A stretch of 64,000 bases of DNA, taken from an uncultured Selenomonadaceae bacterium. GTDB taxonomy: Bacteria; Bacillota; Negativicutes; Selenomonadales; Selenomonadaceae. This document shows, piece by piece, positions 1 through 10,725 of the stretch (its first letter is position 1; each line of letters opens with the position of its first letter). Under the pieces are notes generated by a model. It saw only the letters and a list, made by a program, of their open reading frames with translations, was not told the origin of the DNA and did no database searches. Where the stretch lies: the NCBI GenBank assembly GCA_905234195.1, contig CAJOFR010000001.1:35057-99056 (forward strand). The letters are read 5' to 3'. The position numbers and the translations under genes are program-made.

Positions 1-1151
1 ATAAATTTATCGAGGCACAAAGAATCGAACAACGCACAAAGTTTGACCTCGAAATGATTAAAGAAATGGGATATTGTTCGGGAATTGAAAATTATTCGCG
101 GCATTTAACAGGTCGTGACGTAGGTGAGCCGCCAGATACTTTGATTGATTATTTTCCTGGCAATTTTTTGACGATAATTGACGAGTCGCATGTTACAATT
201 CCCCAAATTCGCGCAATGTTTGCCGGTGACCGTTCTCGCAAGCTTTCATTAATTGAGAATGGGTTCCGTCTTCCCAGCGCGTTGGACAATAGACCTTTGA
301 CTTTTGAAGAATTTAACGGTAAAATTTCACAGGTGATTTATGTTTCTGCGACCCCTGCTGATTACGAACTTAACCATTCCGACCAGGTTGTTGAGCAAGT
401 GATTCGTCCAACTGGTTTGCTTGATCCGGAAGTCGAAGTCCGTCCGATTAAAAATCAAGTCGACGATTTAATTGCTGAGATTCGTAATCGCGCAAAAGCT
501 AATGAAAGAGTTCTTGTTACAACCATGACAAAGAAATTTGCAGAGGAACTTACTGAGTATTTACATGGGGCAGGCATTCGAGTGAGGTACCTGCACTCGG
601 ATATTGTGACGATTGAAAGAGCAGAAATTATTCACGACTTGCGTATCGGGAAATTTGATGTTCTCGTCGGAATAAATCTTCTTCGAGAAGGGCTTGATAT
701 GCCCGAAGTTTCTCTTGTTGCTATCCTTGACGCGGACAAAGAGGGCTTTCTTCGTTCTGAAACTTCTTTAATTCAGACTATAGGGAGAGCTGCGCGAAAT
801 GTTCATGGCAAAGTTATTCTTTACGCAGAAAAAGTGACTGATTCGATGAAGAGGGCAATGGAGGAAACCGACAGAAGGAGGAAAATTCAAGAAACATACA
901 ACTTGAAAAATAACGTAGTTCCGCGTACAATTAGTAAGCCTATCGCTCCCTTGATCGAATTGCCAATAAAGAAATCCGATAATACGAAAAATAGGTCGGT
1001 GGGTGATTTATTAAAAAGATTGACCACTACACAGCGTAAAAATTTAATTAAAAGTTTGACATCTCAAATGCAGGAGGCCTCCAGGAATTTGGAATTTGAA
1101 AAGGCTACTGAACTTAGAGATATAATTTTAAGATTGGAGGATAATTTATGA
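1..1151 (+). CDS. uvrB: UvrABC system protein B, C-terminal part (5' end outside window)
   Basis: Frame open from the left edge ([35 protein letters not shown]...); helicase motifs ([49 protein letters not shown]) and C-terminal UVR domain. Confidence 0.97.
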   Translation, partial: KFIEAQRIEQRTKFDLEMIKEMGYCSGIENYSRHLTGRDVGEPPDTLIDYFPGNFLTIIDESHVTIPQIRAMFAGDRSRKLSLIENGFRLPSALDNRPLTFEEFNGKISQVIYVSATPADYELNHSDQVVEQVIRPTGLLDPEVEVRPIKNQVDDLIAEIRNRAKANERVLVTTMTKKFAEELTEYLHGAGIRVRYLHSDIVTIERAEIIHDLRIGKFDVLVGINLLREGLDMPEVSLVAILDADKEGFLRSETSLIQTIGRAARNVHGKVILYAEKVTDSMKRAMEETDRRRKIQETYNLKNNVVPRTISKPIAPLIELPIKKSDNTKNRSVGDLLKRLTTTQRKNLIKSLTSQMQEASRNLEFEKATELRDIILRLEDNL

Positions 1152-1273
1152 TTGTTTGGGGTGGTGATATATGGCAATAGAGAGAGAATTATTTATTAAT
1201 TAATGTTTTTTTTGCAAAAATATCGAGTATTATACCAAGATTAATCGCAGTAGCAATTTAAGGAGAGGATTTC

Positions 1274-2098
1274 ATGAAAGAGGAAACAATTTTGGCTGAG
1301 CGAATTTACGAGTCGCGCAAGTTTCTGGGAATAACACAAGAGGTACTGGCTGACAAATTGGGGATAACTCCACAGTCAGTTTCGCGCTGGGAAAATGGTC
1401 AGAGCAGACCCGATGTTGATATGCTCCCAAAGTTGGCGGCAATTTTTGACATTAGTATAGATTCGCTTTTCGGTTATCATGCCGAAAATCTGAAGATTGC
1501 ACAATACGAAAACAGTTTTGAACAAAGTAATTATCATTTTGGTAATGAAATTAACAAAATGACTCGTGAAGTGCTGGGGTTCATGCCCCCAAATAAGCCA
1601 AGAACTCTTTTGGAAATCGGTTGCGGCGATGGTCAAACGGCTGTATTTTTTGCGAAGAATGGCTATATTGTTTCAGCTTTTGATATTTCAAATGAGTGTT
1701 TACAACGAGGTAGACAACTTGCAAACAAAGCTGGAGTTAATGTAAATTTTTTCCATGCAGATATTTTGAATTACAAAATCGGAGCGAATTTTGACGTCAT
1801 ATATTCTAACATGACAATGCATTATATTCCGATTACCGATAGGAGACGAATTTTCAACATTCTTCAGGAAAATACGGCTATTGGCGGGCTCAATGTCATC
1901 AATGTTTTTGTCGAAAAAAGTTTCGTTTCTGATTCGTTCAATTTGAAGAAAAAGGGACACTTTTATCAAGCGGCGGAGCTTTTTAGCTATTACGGACAGA
2001 ATTGGAAATTTGAAATGATGGAGGAAATTTATCCGACTGAAATTAATTCTAGCGTTCCTTGTTGTATGGACGTTATGATTGCGAGAAGAATCAATTAA
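1274..2098 (+). CDS. XRE-family HTH domain fused to SAM-dependent methyltransferase
   Basis: N-terminal HTH_3 (RKFLGITQEVLADKLGITPQSVSRWENGQSRPD), then methyltransferase motif I (LLEIGCGDGQTAVFFAKNGYIVSAFDIS); SD aggagagg. Confidence 0.88.
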   Translation: MKEETILAERIYESRKFLGITQEVLADKLGITPQSVSRWENGQSRPDVDMLPKLAAIFDISIDSLFGYHAENLKIAQYENSFEQSNYHFGNEINKMTREVLGFMPPNKPRTLLEIGCGDGQTAVFFAKNGYIVSAFDISNECLQRGRQLANKAGVNVNFFHADILNYKIGANFDVIYSNMTMHYIPITDRRRIFNILQENTAIGGLNVINVFVEKSFVSDSFNLKKKGHFYQAAELFSYYGQNWKFEMMEEIYPTEINSSVPCCMDVMIARRIN

Positions 2099-2149
2099 TC
2101 AAGGCGGGAAAGTAGCATTACCTGTTATTAACTTTAAGGAGGTATTTTA

Positions 2150-2449
2150 ATGGAAATACAAAAAGAATTGAACGGCACTACTTTGGTAGTAAAAATCATC
2201 GGGCGTCTCGACGCCTCAAATGCGCAGGAACTTACGAAAGAGCTTAATGCGTCTTTTAATGGCGTAAAAGATTTGATTTTTGATTTTTCCGGGCTCAAGT
2301 ATGTCGCTTCGGCGGGTTTGCGCGTTCTCCTTATGGCTCAGAAGCGCATGAATAAACAGGGCAGCATGAAGATTCGGCACGTGGATGAAACGGTCATGGA
2401 AGTTTTGGAAATGACAGGATTTGCCGACCTTATGAACATCGAAAAGTAA
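2150..2449 (+). CDS. STAS-domain anti-sigma factor antagonist
   Basis: 99 aa; DFSGLKYVASAGLRVLL STAS phosphoacceptor motif; SD aaggagg. Confidence 0.9.
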   Translation: MEIQKELNGTTLVVKIIGRLDASNAQELTKELNASFNGVKDLIFDFSGLKYVASAGLRVLLMAQKRMNKQGSMKIRHVDETVMEVLEMTGFADLMNIEK

Positions 2450-2462
2450 TGGAGAGTTCACG

Positions 2463-2870
2463 ATGGAGAAATTTACGGTCGAGGCATCGATTGAAAACTT
2501 GCCATTGGTGACCAGTTTTGTGATTGAACCTCTTGAAGAAAAAGGTTGCTCGATGAAAATCCTTATGCAAATGGAATTGGTAATCGAAGAAATTTTCGTC
2601 AACGTTGCGAACTATGCTTATCCGACTGGTCACGGAATGGCTACCATTTGCAGAGATTTTGAGGATACCCCGAGAGCTATTGAGCTGACTTTCATCGATT
2701 CAGGCATTCCTTACAATCCACTGGAACATGAGGATCCCGATATAAATCTCGAATTAGATGAGCGTGAAATCGGAGGACTCGGTATTTTTCTTGTGAAAAA
2801 AACTGTTGATGAAATTCATTATGAGTACAAAGATTCTCAAAACATCTTGACTATAAAGAAATTATTTTGA
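2463..2870 (+). CDS. RsbW/SpoIIAB-like HATPase (anti-sigma factor serine kinase)
   Basis: MELVIEEIFVNVANYAYP N-box and GGLGIFLVKKTVDEIHY G-box; directly follows the STAS gene. Confidence 0.88.
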   Translation: MEKFTVEASIENLPLVTSFVIEPLEEKGCSMKILMQMELVIEEIFVNVANYAYPTGHGMATICRDFEDTPRAIELTFIDSGIPYNPLEHEDPDINLELDEREIGGLGIFLVKKTVDEIHYEYKDSQNILTIKKLF

Positions 2871-2884
2871 GCAATTCAAGCCAC

Positions 2885-2925
2885 AAAAAAAGGCGCATAT
2901 CTTCAATGAGGTGTGTGCCTTTTTG
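2885..2925 (+). terminator. Rho-independent terminator
   Basis: AAAAAGGCGCA...TGTGCCTTTTTG hairpin with T tract after the HATPase gene. Confidence 0.75.
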
Positions 2926-3015
2926 TTTATCACTTTTTTCTTGTTAAGTTTATTAATTTCTCTTTTCTGTTAATATTTATAATGGATGGAACTATGGTTC
3001 ATAAATGGGGGCTTG

Positions 3016-3044
3016 TAGACTTTTTGTTAGAAAAATGCTATAAT
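3016..3044 (+). promoter_or_regulatory. Candidate sigma70-type promoter for gyrA
   Basis: TAGACT-17 nt-TATAAT 35 bp upstream of the gyrA start. Confidence 0.45.
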
Positions 3045-3078
3045 TGGCGCGTTTTTAGAAATTAAACGAGGTGAGAAT

Positions 3079-5523
3079 GTGGAAGAGTTGGAGTACATGC
3101 ACGGGAAAATAGTTCCTGTCAATCTCGAACACGAGATGAAATTTTCTTACATAGATTACGCGATGTCGGTCATTGTTGCGCGCGCCCTTCCCGACGTTCG
3201 CGACGGTTTGAAACCCGTCCATAGGCGAATTTTATACGCAATGCAGGAAGCCGGAATGACTAGTGGAAAACCGTACAAGAAATCTGCGCGCATTGTCGGT
3301 GAAGTTTTGGGTAAGTACCACCCACACGGCGATACTTCGGTTTACGACGCGATTGTTAGAATGGCGCAAGATTTTTCAATGCGTTATCAACTTGCGGATG
3401 GTCATGGCAATTTTGGTTCGGTCGATGGTGACCCTGCGGCAGCTATGCGTTATACAGAAGTTCGTATGTCAAAAATTTCCGAGCTGATGTTGCAAGATAT
3501 TGATAAAAATACCGTTGACTTTATGCCGAATTATGACGAATCTTTGCAAGAACCTTCAGTTCTTCCGGCGAAATTTCCGCAACTTTTGGTTAATGGCACC
3601 TCCGGAATTGCAGTTGGTATGGCGACGAATATTCCTCCACATAATTTGGCGGAGGTTATCAATGCGACGCTGATGTTAATTTCAAAGCCCGACGCAACCG
3701 TTGAGGAATTAATGACAAAAATTCAAGGTCCGGATTTTCCAACTGCCGGACAAATTATCGGGACTGAAGGAATTATCGAATCCTATCGGACGGGGCGCGG
3801 ATTAATCAAAATGCGTGCTACGACGAAGATTGAAACAATTTCAAATGGAAGACCAAGAATTATTGTTACTGAACTCCCGTATCAAGTGAATAAAGCTCGA
3901 CTTATTGAAAAAATTGCCGACCTTGCACGAGAAAAAATAATTGAGGGCATAACAGATCTGCGCGACGAATCAGATCGAGATGGGATGAGAATTGTCATTG
4001 ACCTTAGGCGCGAGATAAACCCGCAAATTATGTTAAATCAACTTTTCAAGCATACTCAAATGCAAGATTCTTTCGGAGTGACGATGCTGGCTTTAGTCAA
4101 TGGTGTACCACAGATTTTGAATTTGACCCAAATTTTGCAAAATTATATAAAGCATCATGAAGAAATAGTCACTCGCAGAACTCATTACGATCTTGGCAGA
4201 GCAAAAGCACGTGCTCATATTTTAGAAGGTCTTACAAAAGCTGTGGAAAATCTCGATTCCGTCATTAGCATTGTTAAACAAAGTTCAACGATAAATGATG
4301 CAAAATCTAGCTTAATGAAAAAATTTTTATTAAGTGACGTTCAAGCTCAATCTATTCTAGATCTCAAACTACAAAAACTAACCGGTCTTGAGCGCGAAAA
4401 AATTGAAGGTGAGTATCATCTTGTCAAGACTGCTATTGAAAAATTTACGGATATTCTTTCTGATGAAAGTAAAATTCTCGAAATAGTTAAAATTGAGTTA
4501 AATAATGTAAAGGAAAAATACGGGGATGCTCGTCGCACAAAAATTGTTCTGGAAGGTACGCTCACTAAATTTTCAAAAGAAGATTTAATTCATGACGATA
4601 ATATAGTTGTCACTTTAACAAGAGGTGGCTATATCAAAAGGATTAATCTCAGCATTTATAAAAGTCAAAGAAGAGGCGGCATTGGTGTAACGGGTATGAG
4701 CACTAAGGCTGAAGATGTAGTCGAACATATTTTAATCACAAGCAATCATCAAATTATTTTATTTTTCACAAATCGTGGAAAAGTATTTCCTCTTAAAGCT
4801 TATCAGATCGTCGAGTCAAACAGGATCGCGAAAGGTGTCCACATCAGTAGCCTGTTACCTCTGGAACAAGGTGAAATGATTACCGCGTTGATTAAAGTCA
4901 AAGAGTTCGATCCGACTCGTTACCTCTTTATGGCGACGCGAAGAGGAATTGTCAAAAAAACTCAACTTTCCGAGTTTAGTTCAATGGTTAAACGTGGTAT
5001 GATTGCGATCAGGCTCGGCAAAGACGACGAGCTTATAGGCGTGAAATTTACTGAAGGCGAGCGGTATATAATGCTCGGCACAGCAAAAGGAAAGGCGATC
5101 GCTTTCGCTGAAGAGGAAGTTCGTGCAACGAGTAGGAGTGCCCACGGAGTGCGCGGTATTAAGCTAAAAAAGGGTGATTATGTCGTCGGAATGGACAAAC
5201 TAAGCAAAGGCGCAGATGTTTTAACTGTCAGCGAAGGAGGTTACGGAAAGCGTACTCCAACTTCCGAGTATCGTCCTCAAGTGCGAGGTGGGCAAGGTAT
5301 TATAAATATGAAAGTCACCGAAAAAACCGGCAATGTTATAGGAATTAAAGTGGTTCGTCCCGATCGAGAGCTCATGCTCGTGACGACGGAAGGGCTTGTT
5401 ATTCGTACGGATGTTTCTGATATTTCTGTTGTCAGTCGTAATACTCAGGGTGTCATTCTTATGAAAACAAAACCCGATGACAAAGTTGCTGCTTTAGCTA
5501 CAGTTACACTTAAAAATGATTAA
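3079..5523 (+). CDS. gyrA: DNA gyrase subunit A
   Basis: [43 protein letters not shown] active-site Tyr region, C-terminal GyrA repeats; GyrA-box-like QRRGGIG. Confidence 0.93.
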   Translation: MEELEYMHGKIVPVNLEHEMKFSYIDYAMSVIVARALPDVRDGLKPVHRRILYAMQEAGMTSGKPYKKSARIVGEVLGKYHPHGDTSVYDAIVRMAQDFSMRYQLADGHGNFGSVDGDPAAAMRYTEVRMSKISELMLQDIDKNTVDFMPNYDESLQEPSVLPAKFPQLLVNGTSGIAVGMATNIPPHNLAEVINATLMLISKPDATVEELMTKIQGPDFPTAGQIIGTEGIIESYRTGRGLIKMRATTKIETISNGRPRIIVTELPYQVNKARLIEKIADLAREKIIEGITDLRDESDRDGMRIVIDLRREINPQIMLNQLFKHTQMQDSFGVTMLALVNGVPQILNLTQILQNYIKHHEEIVTRRTHYDLGRAKARAHILEGLTKAVENLDSVISIVKQSSTINDAKSSLMKKFLLSDVQAQSILDLKLQKLTGLEREKIEGEYHLVKTAIEKFTDILSDESKILEIVKIELNNVKEKYGDARRTKIVLEGTLTKFSKEDLIHDDNIVVTLTRGGYIKRINLSIYKSQRRGGIGVTGMSTKAEDVVEHILITSNHQIILFFTNRGKVFPLKAYQIVESNRIAKGVHISSLLPLEQGEMITALIKVKEFDPTRYLFMATRRGIVKKTQLSEFSSMVKRGMIAIRLGKDDELIGVKFTEGERYIMLGTAKGKAIAFAEEEVRATSRSAHGVRGIKLKKGDYVVGMDKLSKGADVLTVSEGGYGKRTPTSEYRPQVRGGQGIINMKVTEKTGNVIGIKVVRPDRELMLVTTEGLVIRTDVSDISVVSRNTQGVILMKTKPDDKVAALATVTLKND

Positions 5524-5564
5524 TTTTTTGTAATTCAAAAAAATACAGCGGTATAGAAAATAAA

Positions 5565-5604
5565 AGACGCTCCGAAAGAGATAACGAAGCGTCTAAATTT
5601 TTTT
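5565..5604. terminator. Bidirectional terminator between convergent gyrA and hydrogenase operons
   Basis: AGACGCT...AGCGTCT stem followed by T-rich tract. Confidence 0.7.
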
Positions 5605-5618
5605 ATTTAATTAAAATT

Positions 5619-6317
5619 TTACTCCAGTTCATTTGCATCCTTAGGAGTATGAGCCAGAACTTTTTTACCCGAAAACATACTTGAAACTTCGCTCTCGCCT
5701 TCCATAAACTCTGCGCGAATAACCATATACAAATGACCTATCGCAAAGAGGATTATAAACCAAGCAACATAGTGATGAACATAGTGTGTCATCATTTCAC
5801 TACCAAGAATAGTATTTACCCAACCAAAAAGAATACCTCCAGTGGTCGACGGAGAAGTCATAAAATACATCGCAAACCCCGTTAAAATCTCAATCGCCAC
5901 TAAAACGTAAAGCCCAGCATAAGACATTCTTGCAAGAGGATTTCTCAAAAAAGGTGCGTGGTGTGGTTTCAGTAGCATGTAGTGCAGAGCCACATCAACC
6001 GTTTCGGAGTAAAAATGCCCCTCCCAAAATCGTGGAAAAAGTCTGTCGCCTTTATTTATTATAAAACCATAAATTCTTAAAATAAAAGCAACACAGAAAA
6101 TAAACGCAGCAGTAAAATGAATATCGCGCACCAGATCCATCGACGTAATCGAAAAAGTCGGCTCCGTCGTGGCAACATTCATCGGTTTTGTAATTAATAA
6201 TCCGGTAACAAAGAGAATTACAATCTGCGACGCCATGATCCAGTGAAAAATTCTCAGAAAAGGACTGAAAAGATAATACTCCTTCCGCTCAACATCTTTA
6301 ACAGACTTCACCGCCAT
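5619..6317 (-). CDS. Ni/Fe-hydrogenase b-type cytochrome subunit
   Basis: HWIMASQIVILFVTGLLI, multiple TM helices, conserved His; follows the large subunit. Confidence 0.92.
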   Translation of the reverse strand: MAVKSVKDVERKEYYLFSPFLRIFHWIMASQIVILFVTGLLITKPMNVATTEPTFSITSMDLVRDIHFTAAFIFCVAFILRIYGFIINKGDRLFPRFWEGHFYSETVDVALHYMLLKPHHAPFLRNPLARMSYAGLYVLVAIEILTGFAMYFMTSPSTTGGILFGWVNTILGSEMMTHYVHHYVAWFIILFAIGHLYMVIRAEFMEGESEVSSMFSGKKVLAHTPKDANELE

Positions 6318-8210
6318 TCACCTCCTATAAGGATCAGTCGAAATTATACTAATTTCCTCACCTTTTGTGTTATACATATGAGTCGCGCAAGCCATACACG
6401 GGTCAAAAGAACGCACCACTTTCGCAATTTCAAGCGGTTTATTTGCTATAGCGACATGAGTATCCATCATCGCCAATTCGTACGCGCCATGACCGGCTTT
6501 ATCGTCACGCGGACAAGCGTTCCAAGTTGTCGGCACAAGACACTGATAATTATCAATTTTCTCGTCCTTAATAACGACCCAATGGCTGAGACCGCCGCGA
6601 GGAGCCTCGTAAAGCCCAACGCCCATGCATTCTTTCGGCCAAGTGTCGGGGTACCACTTCTCGTTATTCATCGTGGTAGTATCGCCATTTTTCATATTTG
6701 CAATGAGCTTGTCAAAGAAAAATCTGTTAATTTCCGCCGCAAGCTGCGCGTCAAGGGCGCGACAAGCAGTGCGTCCTACCATAGTCGGCATCCAAGTTTC
6801 AGCAGAAACACCGAGAACCGTCGAAACAGCTTGAATCTGATCCAACATCATTTTTTCAGCCCAAGTCGGCTCCGGTAGCAGACCTTTTTGAGATTTCGTG
6901 TAAATGATAATGTAATGCGCCAGAGGACCCACTTCGCAAAGCTTACCTTTCCATTTCGGAGTCTTAAGCCAGGAATACTTGCCACTCTCATTGAGAGTCT
7001 CCCACATTGTCGGAGTGCCGGTTTTTGGACCGGTATAATTAGGCTTAGTAATTCCTTCCCAAGGATGCAGCAGGTCTTTGTGGTCAGGATATTCATACCA
7101 AGCGTGCTCTACGCCTTCAGAAACGGTATCATTCTTGAGATCATCAGCGGTAATTTCATAGAAACTCGCATTAGCAACGCCTTGACCAAAATTTTCAACG
7201 ACTCCATTAGAACGAATTAATAAATTATTAAAATAGCCATTGCCGTTTGAAGTGCCTTTATAACCGTCAAGAGGATAGTCCCCAAAAGCCATAACACGAG
7301 TTTTCGACAGCCCTCCGCCGTCAACACGACCTGCGCGAACGTAAATATTGCCGACTGCGATTAAATCCGGCAAATAATAATTGTTGACGAGCGAACGAGC
7401 GAAATTTATTGCGCGATCTACTATTGCAAGGCGCGCAGTATTAACAGGAGCATTACCGTCATTCAGAGAAATCGCGCAGGGTACACCACCCACAACGTAA
7501 TGCGGGTGTGGATTTTTTCCGCCAAAAACAACATGAGGCGTGACAATTTCGCGCTGTTTATCGAGCATTTCGAGATAATGCGCTACAGCCAGCAAGTGAA
7601 CTTCCGGTGGAAGTAATTTATAATCCGGATGATCCCACCACTGTGCAGCAAAAATTCCGAGCTGTCCGCTATCGACTATAGCTTTAACCTTCGCTTGAAT
7701 AGCCGCAAAATATTGGACAGTCGCGGCGGGAAAATCATGCGGATAAGCCTCTGTCGCTATTTCGTTCGGAACCTTCAAAGGTAACCGATACGCGTTTAAA
7801 AGAGAAGTTTGAAGTTCAGCCGTTTTAGCAGGATCTGCAGAAAGAGCCTCGACGGGACTCACCCAATCCAGAGCGTGCAAATGATAAAAATGAACAATAT
7901 GATCTTGAACCGTCAAAGTCGCCGCCATAATATTGCGGATATAATTTGCATTGTTAGGGATAGAAATTCCGAGCGCGTCTTCAACCGCGCGAACTGAAGC
8001 AAGAGCATGAGCCGTCGTACAAACTCCGCAAATTCTCTGAATATACGCCCAAGCATCGCGAGGATCGCGATTTTTCATGACAAGTTCAAGCCCACGCCAA
8101 GCCGTACCGCTAGAAATCGCGTCAGTGACTTTTCCGGCTTCATTTACCTCAATTTCAACGCGCAGATGCCCCTCAATCCTCGTAATCGGGTCTACAACCA
8201 CGTGTGCCAT
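6318..8210 (-). CDS. [NiFe] hydrogenase large subunit
   Basis: RICGVCTTAHALASVRAVE and C-terminal DPCMACATH motif with 19-aa cleavable tail. Confidence 0.97.
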   Translation of the reverse strand: MAHVVVDPITRIEGHLRVEIEVNEAGKVTDAISSGTAWRGLELVMKNRDPRDAWAYIQRICGVCTTAHALASVRAVEDALGISIPNNANYIRNIMAATLTVQDHIVHFYHLHALDWVSPVEALSADPAKTAELQTSLLNAYRLPLKVPNEIATEAYPHDFPAATVQYFAAIQAKVKAIVDSGQLGIFAAQWWDHPDYKLLPPEVHLLAVAHYLEMLDKQREIVTPHVVFGGKNPHPHYVVGGVPCAISLNDGNAPVNTARLAIVDRAINFARSLVNNYYLPDLIAVGNIYVRAGRVDGGGLSKTRVMAFGDYPLDGYKGTSNGNGYFNNLLIRSNGVVENFGQGVANASFYEITADDLKNDTVSEGVEHAWYEYPDHKDLLHPWEGITKPNYTGPKTGTPTMWETLNESGKYSWLKTPKWKGKLCEVGPLAHYIIIYTKSQKGLLPEPTWAEKMMLDQIQAVSTVLGVSAETWMPTMVGRTACRALDAQLAAEINRFFFDKLIANMKNGDTTTMNNEKWYPDTWPKECMGVGLYEAPRGGLSHWVVIKDEKIDNYQCLVPTTWNACPRDDKAGHGAYELAMMDTHVAIANKPLEIAKVVRSFDPCMACATHMYNTKGEEISIISTDPYRR

Positions 8211-8234
8211 TAAAATTCACCTCATTTGTTTTAA

Positions 8235-9317
8235 CTAATCTTTATGCTCTTCTTCCATTAAATTATCGCGGCGGTTTCGCTGAATAATACTTGCAACTGC
8301 ATGTGCACCGACACCAGCGGCGGTTAAAACTCCCAAGCCGACACCAATTTTATCTGCATCTCCGAGCTTACCGTATTTTGGCAAACGATCGGAAAAAGGA
8401 GCCTCATCCCAGAAATTTTTATTTGAACAACCAATGCAAGCCGCTCCCGATTGAATAGGATAACTCATGCCCTGCCACCAGCGCAAATTTCCGCAGGAAT
8501 TATAAGTTTCTGGACCGCGACAACCCAATTTATAGAGGCACCAACCAGCTTTTGAGCCGGCGTCGTCATAAGTTTCAGCGAACATACCAGCATCGAAAAA
8601 TGGACGACGATAGCAAGTATCATGAATTCTGTTTCCGTAAAACTGTTTCGGACGCCCGTCACCATCAAGCGGGGGAACAGTTCCGAAAAGTGCAACGTGC
8701 ATAACCACGCCCGTCATAACTTCCGGAATAGGAGGACAGCCGGGCACATTAACTACCGGTTTACCTCCGACAAAATTTGAAATTCCCGCAGAACCTGTAG
8801 GATTGGGACTTGCCGCTTGAATGCCGCCATAAGCCGCGCAACTACCGTAAGCGATTATTGCTGCTGCGCCTTTTGCAGCCTTCGACAGAAGATGAGTAAA
8901 CGTATGACCGCCTGACATACAATAAACTCCGCTATCTTTGGTAGCGACTGCACCTTCTACAGCGAGAATATATTGCCCGTTGTGTTTATTTATAACTTCA
9001 TCTAAATGAGCTTCAAAAGGTGCTCCACAAGCCGCACTAAGCAGATGGTCGTATTCAAGTGCAATATTCGTCAAAACAATATCTGACGCCAGAGGTGACG
9101 CAGATCTGATGAACGATTCATCGCAACCCGTACACTCATGACCGTGAATCCAAACAACCACAGGCAACGGCTTTGTCTCCGCTGCCTCGACAACTTTTGA
9201 CAGCATATCCGTGCTCAAACCCATAAGAGAAGTCAAAGCTACACAGCCCTTTAAAAAACTGCGACGACTAAAACCTCGTTTGAGATATGCTTCCCACAAA
9301 CTCTCCCTTTTATCCAA
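8235..9317 (-). CDS. [NiFe] hydrogenase small subunit, Tat-exported
   Basis: FSRRSFLKGC twin-arginine signal; WIHGHECTGCDESFIRS; C-terminal TM anchor. Confidence 0.96.
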   Translation of the reverse strand: MDKRESLWEAYLKRGFSRRSFLKGCVALTSLMGLSTDMLSKVVEAAETKPLPVVVWIHGHECTGCDESFIRSASPLASDIVLTNIALEYDHLLSAACGAPFEAHLDEVINKHNGQYILAVEGAVATKDSGVYCMSGGHTFTHLLSKAAKGAAAIIAYGSCAAYGGIQAASPNPTGSAGISNFVGGKPVVNVPGCPPIPEVMTGVVMHVALFGTVPPLDGDGRPKQFYGNRIHDTCYRRPFFDAGMFAETYDDAGSKAGWCLYKLGCRGPETYNSCGNLRWWQGMSYPIQSGAACIGCSNKNFWDEAPFSDRLPKYGKLGDADKIGVGLGVLTAAGVGAHAVASIIQRNRRDNLMEEEHKD

Positions 9318-9430
9318 TTTCCGCCCCTCCTAAAAAAATTTTTAACCCCTAGGATTTTGTTAAAAAATTCGCCGTAAGTCTACTTTTTCCTGCAACAAGC
9401 TATTTTTCGAGAAATAATAAAATATCGGGG

Positions 9431-9820
9431 TTAAATATGGAAATGATTCATCATTTTTTCGGTAAGAGTTTTTGAATTATCGGCTTTGTGTTTTAGCAGA
9501 TAATCTAAGGCAGATGCGTTAAAAAAGGACGTTATAGGGACATATCTATTATATTTCCTAAAGTCTCCCCACTCCATTAATTTTGAGTGCAATTTTGAAA
9601 TATCCTCTAAGCTGGCATTATTTTTCTTTAAAATCCTAGAGAGTAAAAAATCTTTGCTTATAAATTCAAATATTTCCTCAATTAACTCGTGACTATTTTT
9701 GTTATATTCATATTTATTGATTAATTCAACAGATTTTTTAGACATCACATGGGCACGTCTTATACCTAAAACAAAAATAACGGTAATGAAGATTAGAAAA
9801 AAAATAAGAATATAGTTCAT
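9431..9820 (-). CDS. Hypothetical protein with one N-terminal TM helix
   Basis: 129 aa ORF; MNYILIFFLIFITVIFVLGI TM segment; SD ggaggt. Confidence 0.6.
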   Translation of the reverse strand: MNYILIFFLIFITVIFVLGIRRAHVMSKKSVELINKYEYNKNSHELIEEIFEFISKDFLLSRILKKNNASLEDISKLHSKLMEWGDFRKYNRYVPITSFFNASALDYLLKHKADNSKTLTEKMMNHFHI

Positions 9821-9979
9821 TTTTAAACCTCCATATTCACAATTTTGACGATTTATGGTAACATTGCAACTCGTACAGATAAAATCGCAACAGAGAAAAA
9901 ATGCGTCGTGTATGAGCTTAGAAGGGAATCTTGTAAGGGAGTTTTTGTTTATTTTAGCACAAATGGAGGCATTAATGAA

Positions 9980-10705
9980 ATGGAGAGTAGCGCGTCAAAC
10001 ACGGCAGGGACATTTTATGGAGTTGGGGTGGGGCCTGGAGATCCCGAACTTTTAACGGTAAAAGCTATCAATGCCATAAAAAAGGTTGATGTAATTATTG
10101 CGCCGAAGACTGAAAAAAAAGAAGGTAGTGTCGCGTTGTCAATAGCAAAGCCTTATCTGCGGTCAGACGTTGAAATTGTTTATCAAACCTTCCCGATGGT
10201 TAAAGGTTTTGAGGATTTCCATAAAATTTTCGAGAACAACAAAAGAGAAATAATTAAGTTTTTAAACGATGGAAAGGATGTGGCGTTTCTCACACTTGGA
10301 GATCCAATGTTTTTTAGTACGTACATTTATATTTTTCGGCTTTTGAAAGATTGTGGTATAAAAATCAAAACCATTGCGGGAGTTCCTTCATTTTTGGCCA
10401 TTGCTAGTTATATCGGACTTCCTCTGTGCTACGGCAATGACATAATGACGGTAATTCCCGCGACAGCAGAGCGCGACCTTATTATCGGTGCAATAAGAAA
10501 TTCTGATGTTGCAGTTTTGATGAAAGTTTATAAAAACTTTGAAGAAGTTGTTGATATTCTTGAAAAAGAGAATATGTCCGAAGAAGCAGTGTTAGTTAGT
10601 CGTTGTGGATTAGAAGATGAAAAAATTATTAAGAATGTCATTGACCATAAATTAGAGGAAATAAATTATCTTTCTACTGTTTTAACGAGAAAAAAACGAC
10701 ATTAA
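9980..10705 (+). CDS. Tetrapyrrole methylase, precorrin-2/cobalt-factor II C20-methyltransferase-like
   Basis: FYGVGVGPGDPELLTVKAINAIKKVDVIIAPK; FLTLGDPMFFSTYIYI; start trimmed to the ATG with SD ggagg. Confidence 0.88.
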   Translation: MESSASNTAGTFYGVGVGPGDPELLTVKAINAIKKVDVIIAPKTEKKEGSVALSIAKPYLRSDVEIVYQTFPMVKGFEDFHKIFENNKREIIKFLNDGKDVAFLTLGDPMFFSTYIYIFRLLKDCGIKIKTIAGVPSFLAIASYIGLPLCYGNDIMTVIPATAERDLIIGAIRNSDVAVLMKVYKNFEEVVDILEKENMSEEAVLVSRCGLEDEKIIKNVIDHKLEEINYLSTVLTRKKRH

Positions 10706-10725
10706 AGAGAGGATGAAGTTTAGGT

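Noticed and set aside
6243-6878. 211-aa plus-strand ORF
   Set aside because: Antisense to the hydrogenase large subunit and cytochrome b; no family features or SD, composition typical of shadow ORFs.
9845-9979. 45-codon N-terminal extension of the tetrapyrrole methylase, or a cobalamin riboswitch in this stretch
   Set aside because: Conserved fold starts after the ATG at 9980 which has a good SD; no B12-box-like GCCACTG or typical riboswitch core was recognised by eye.
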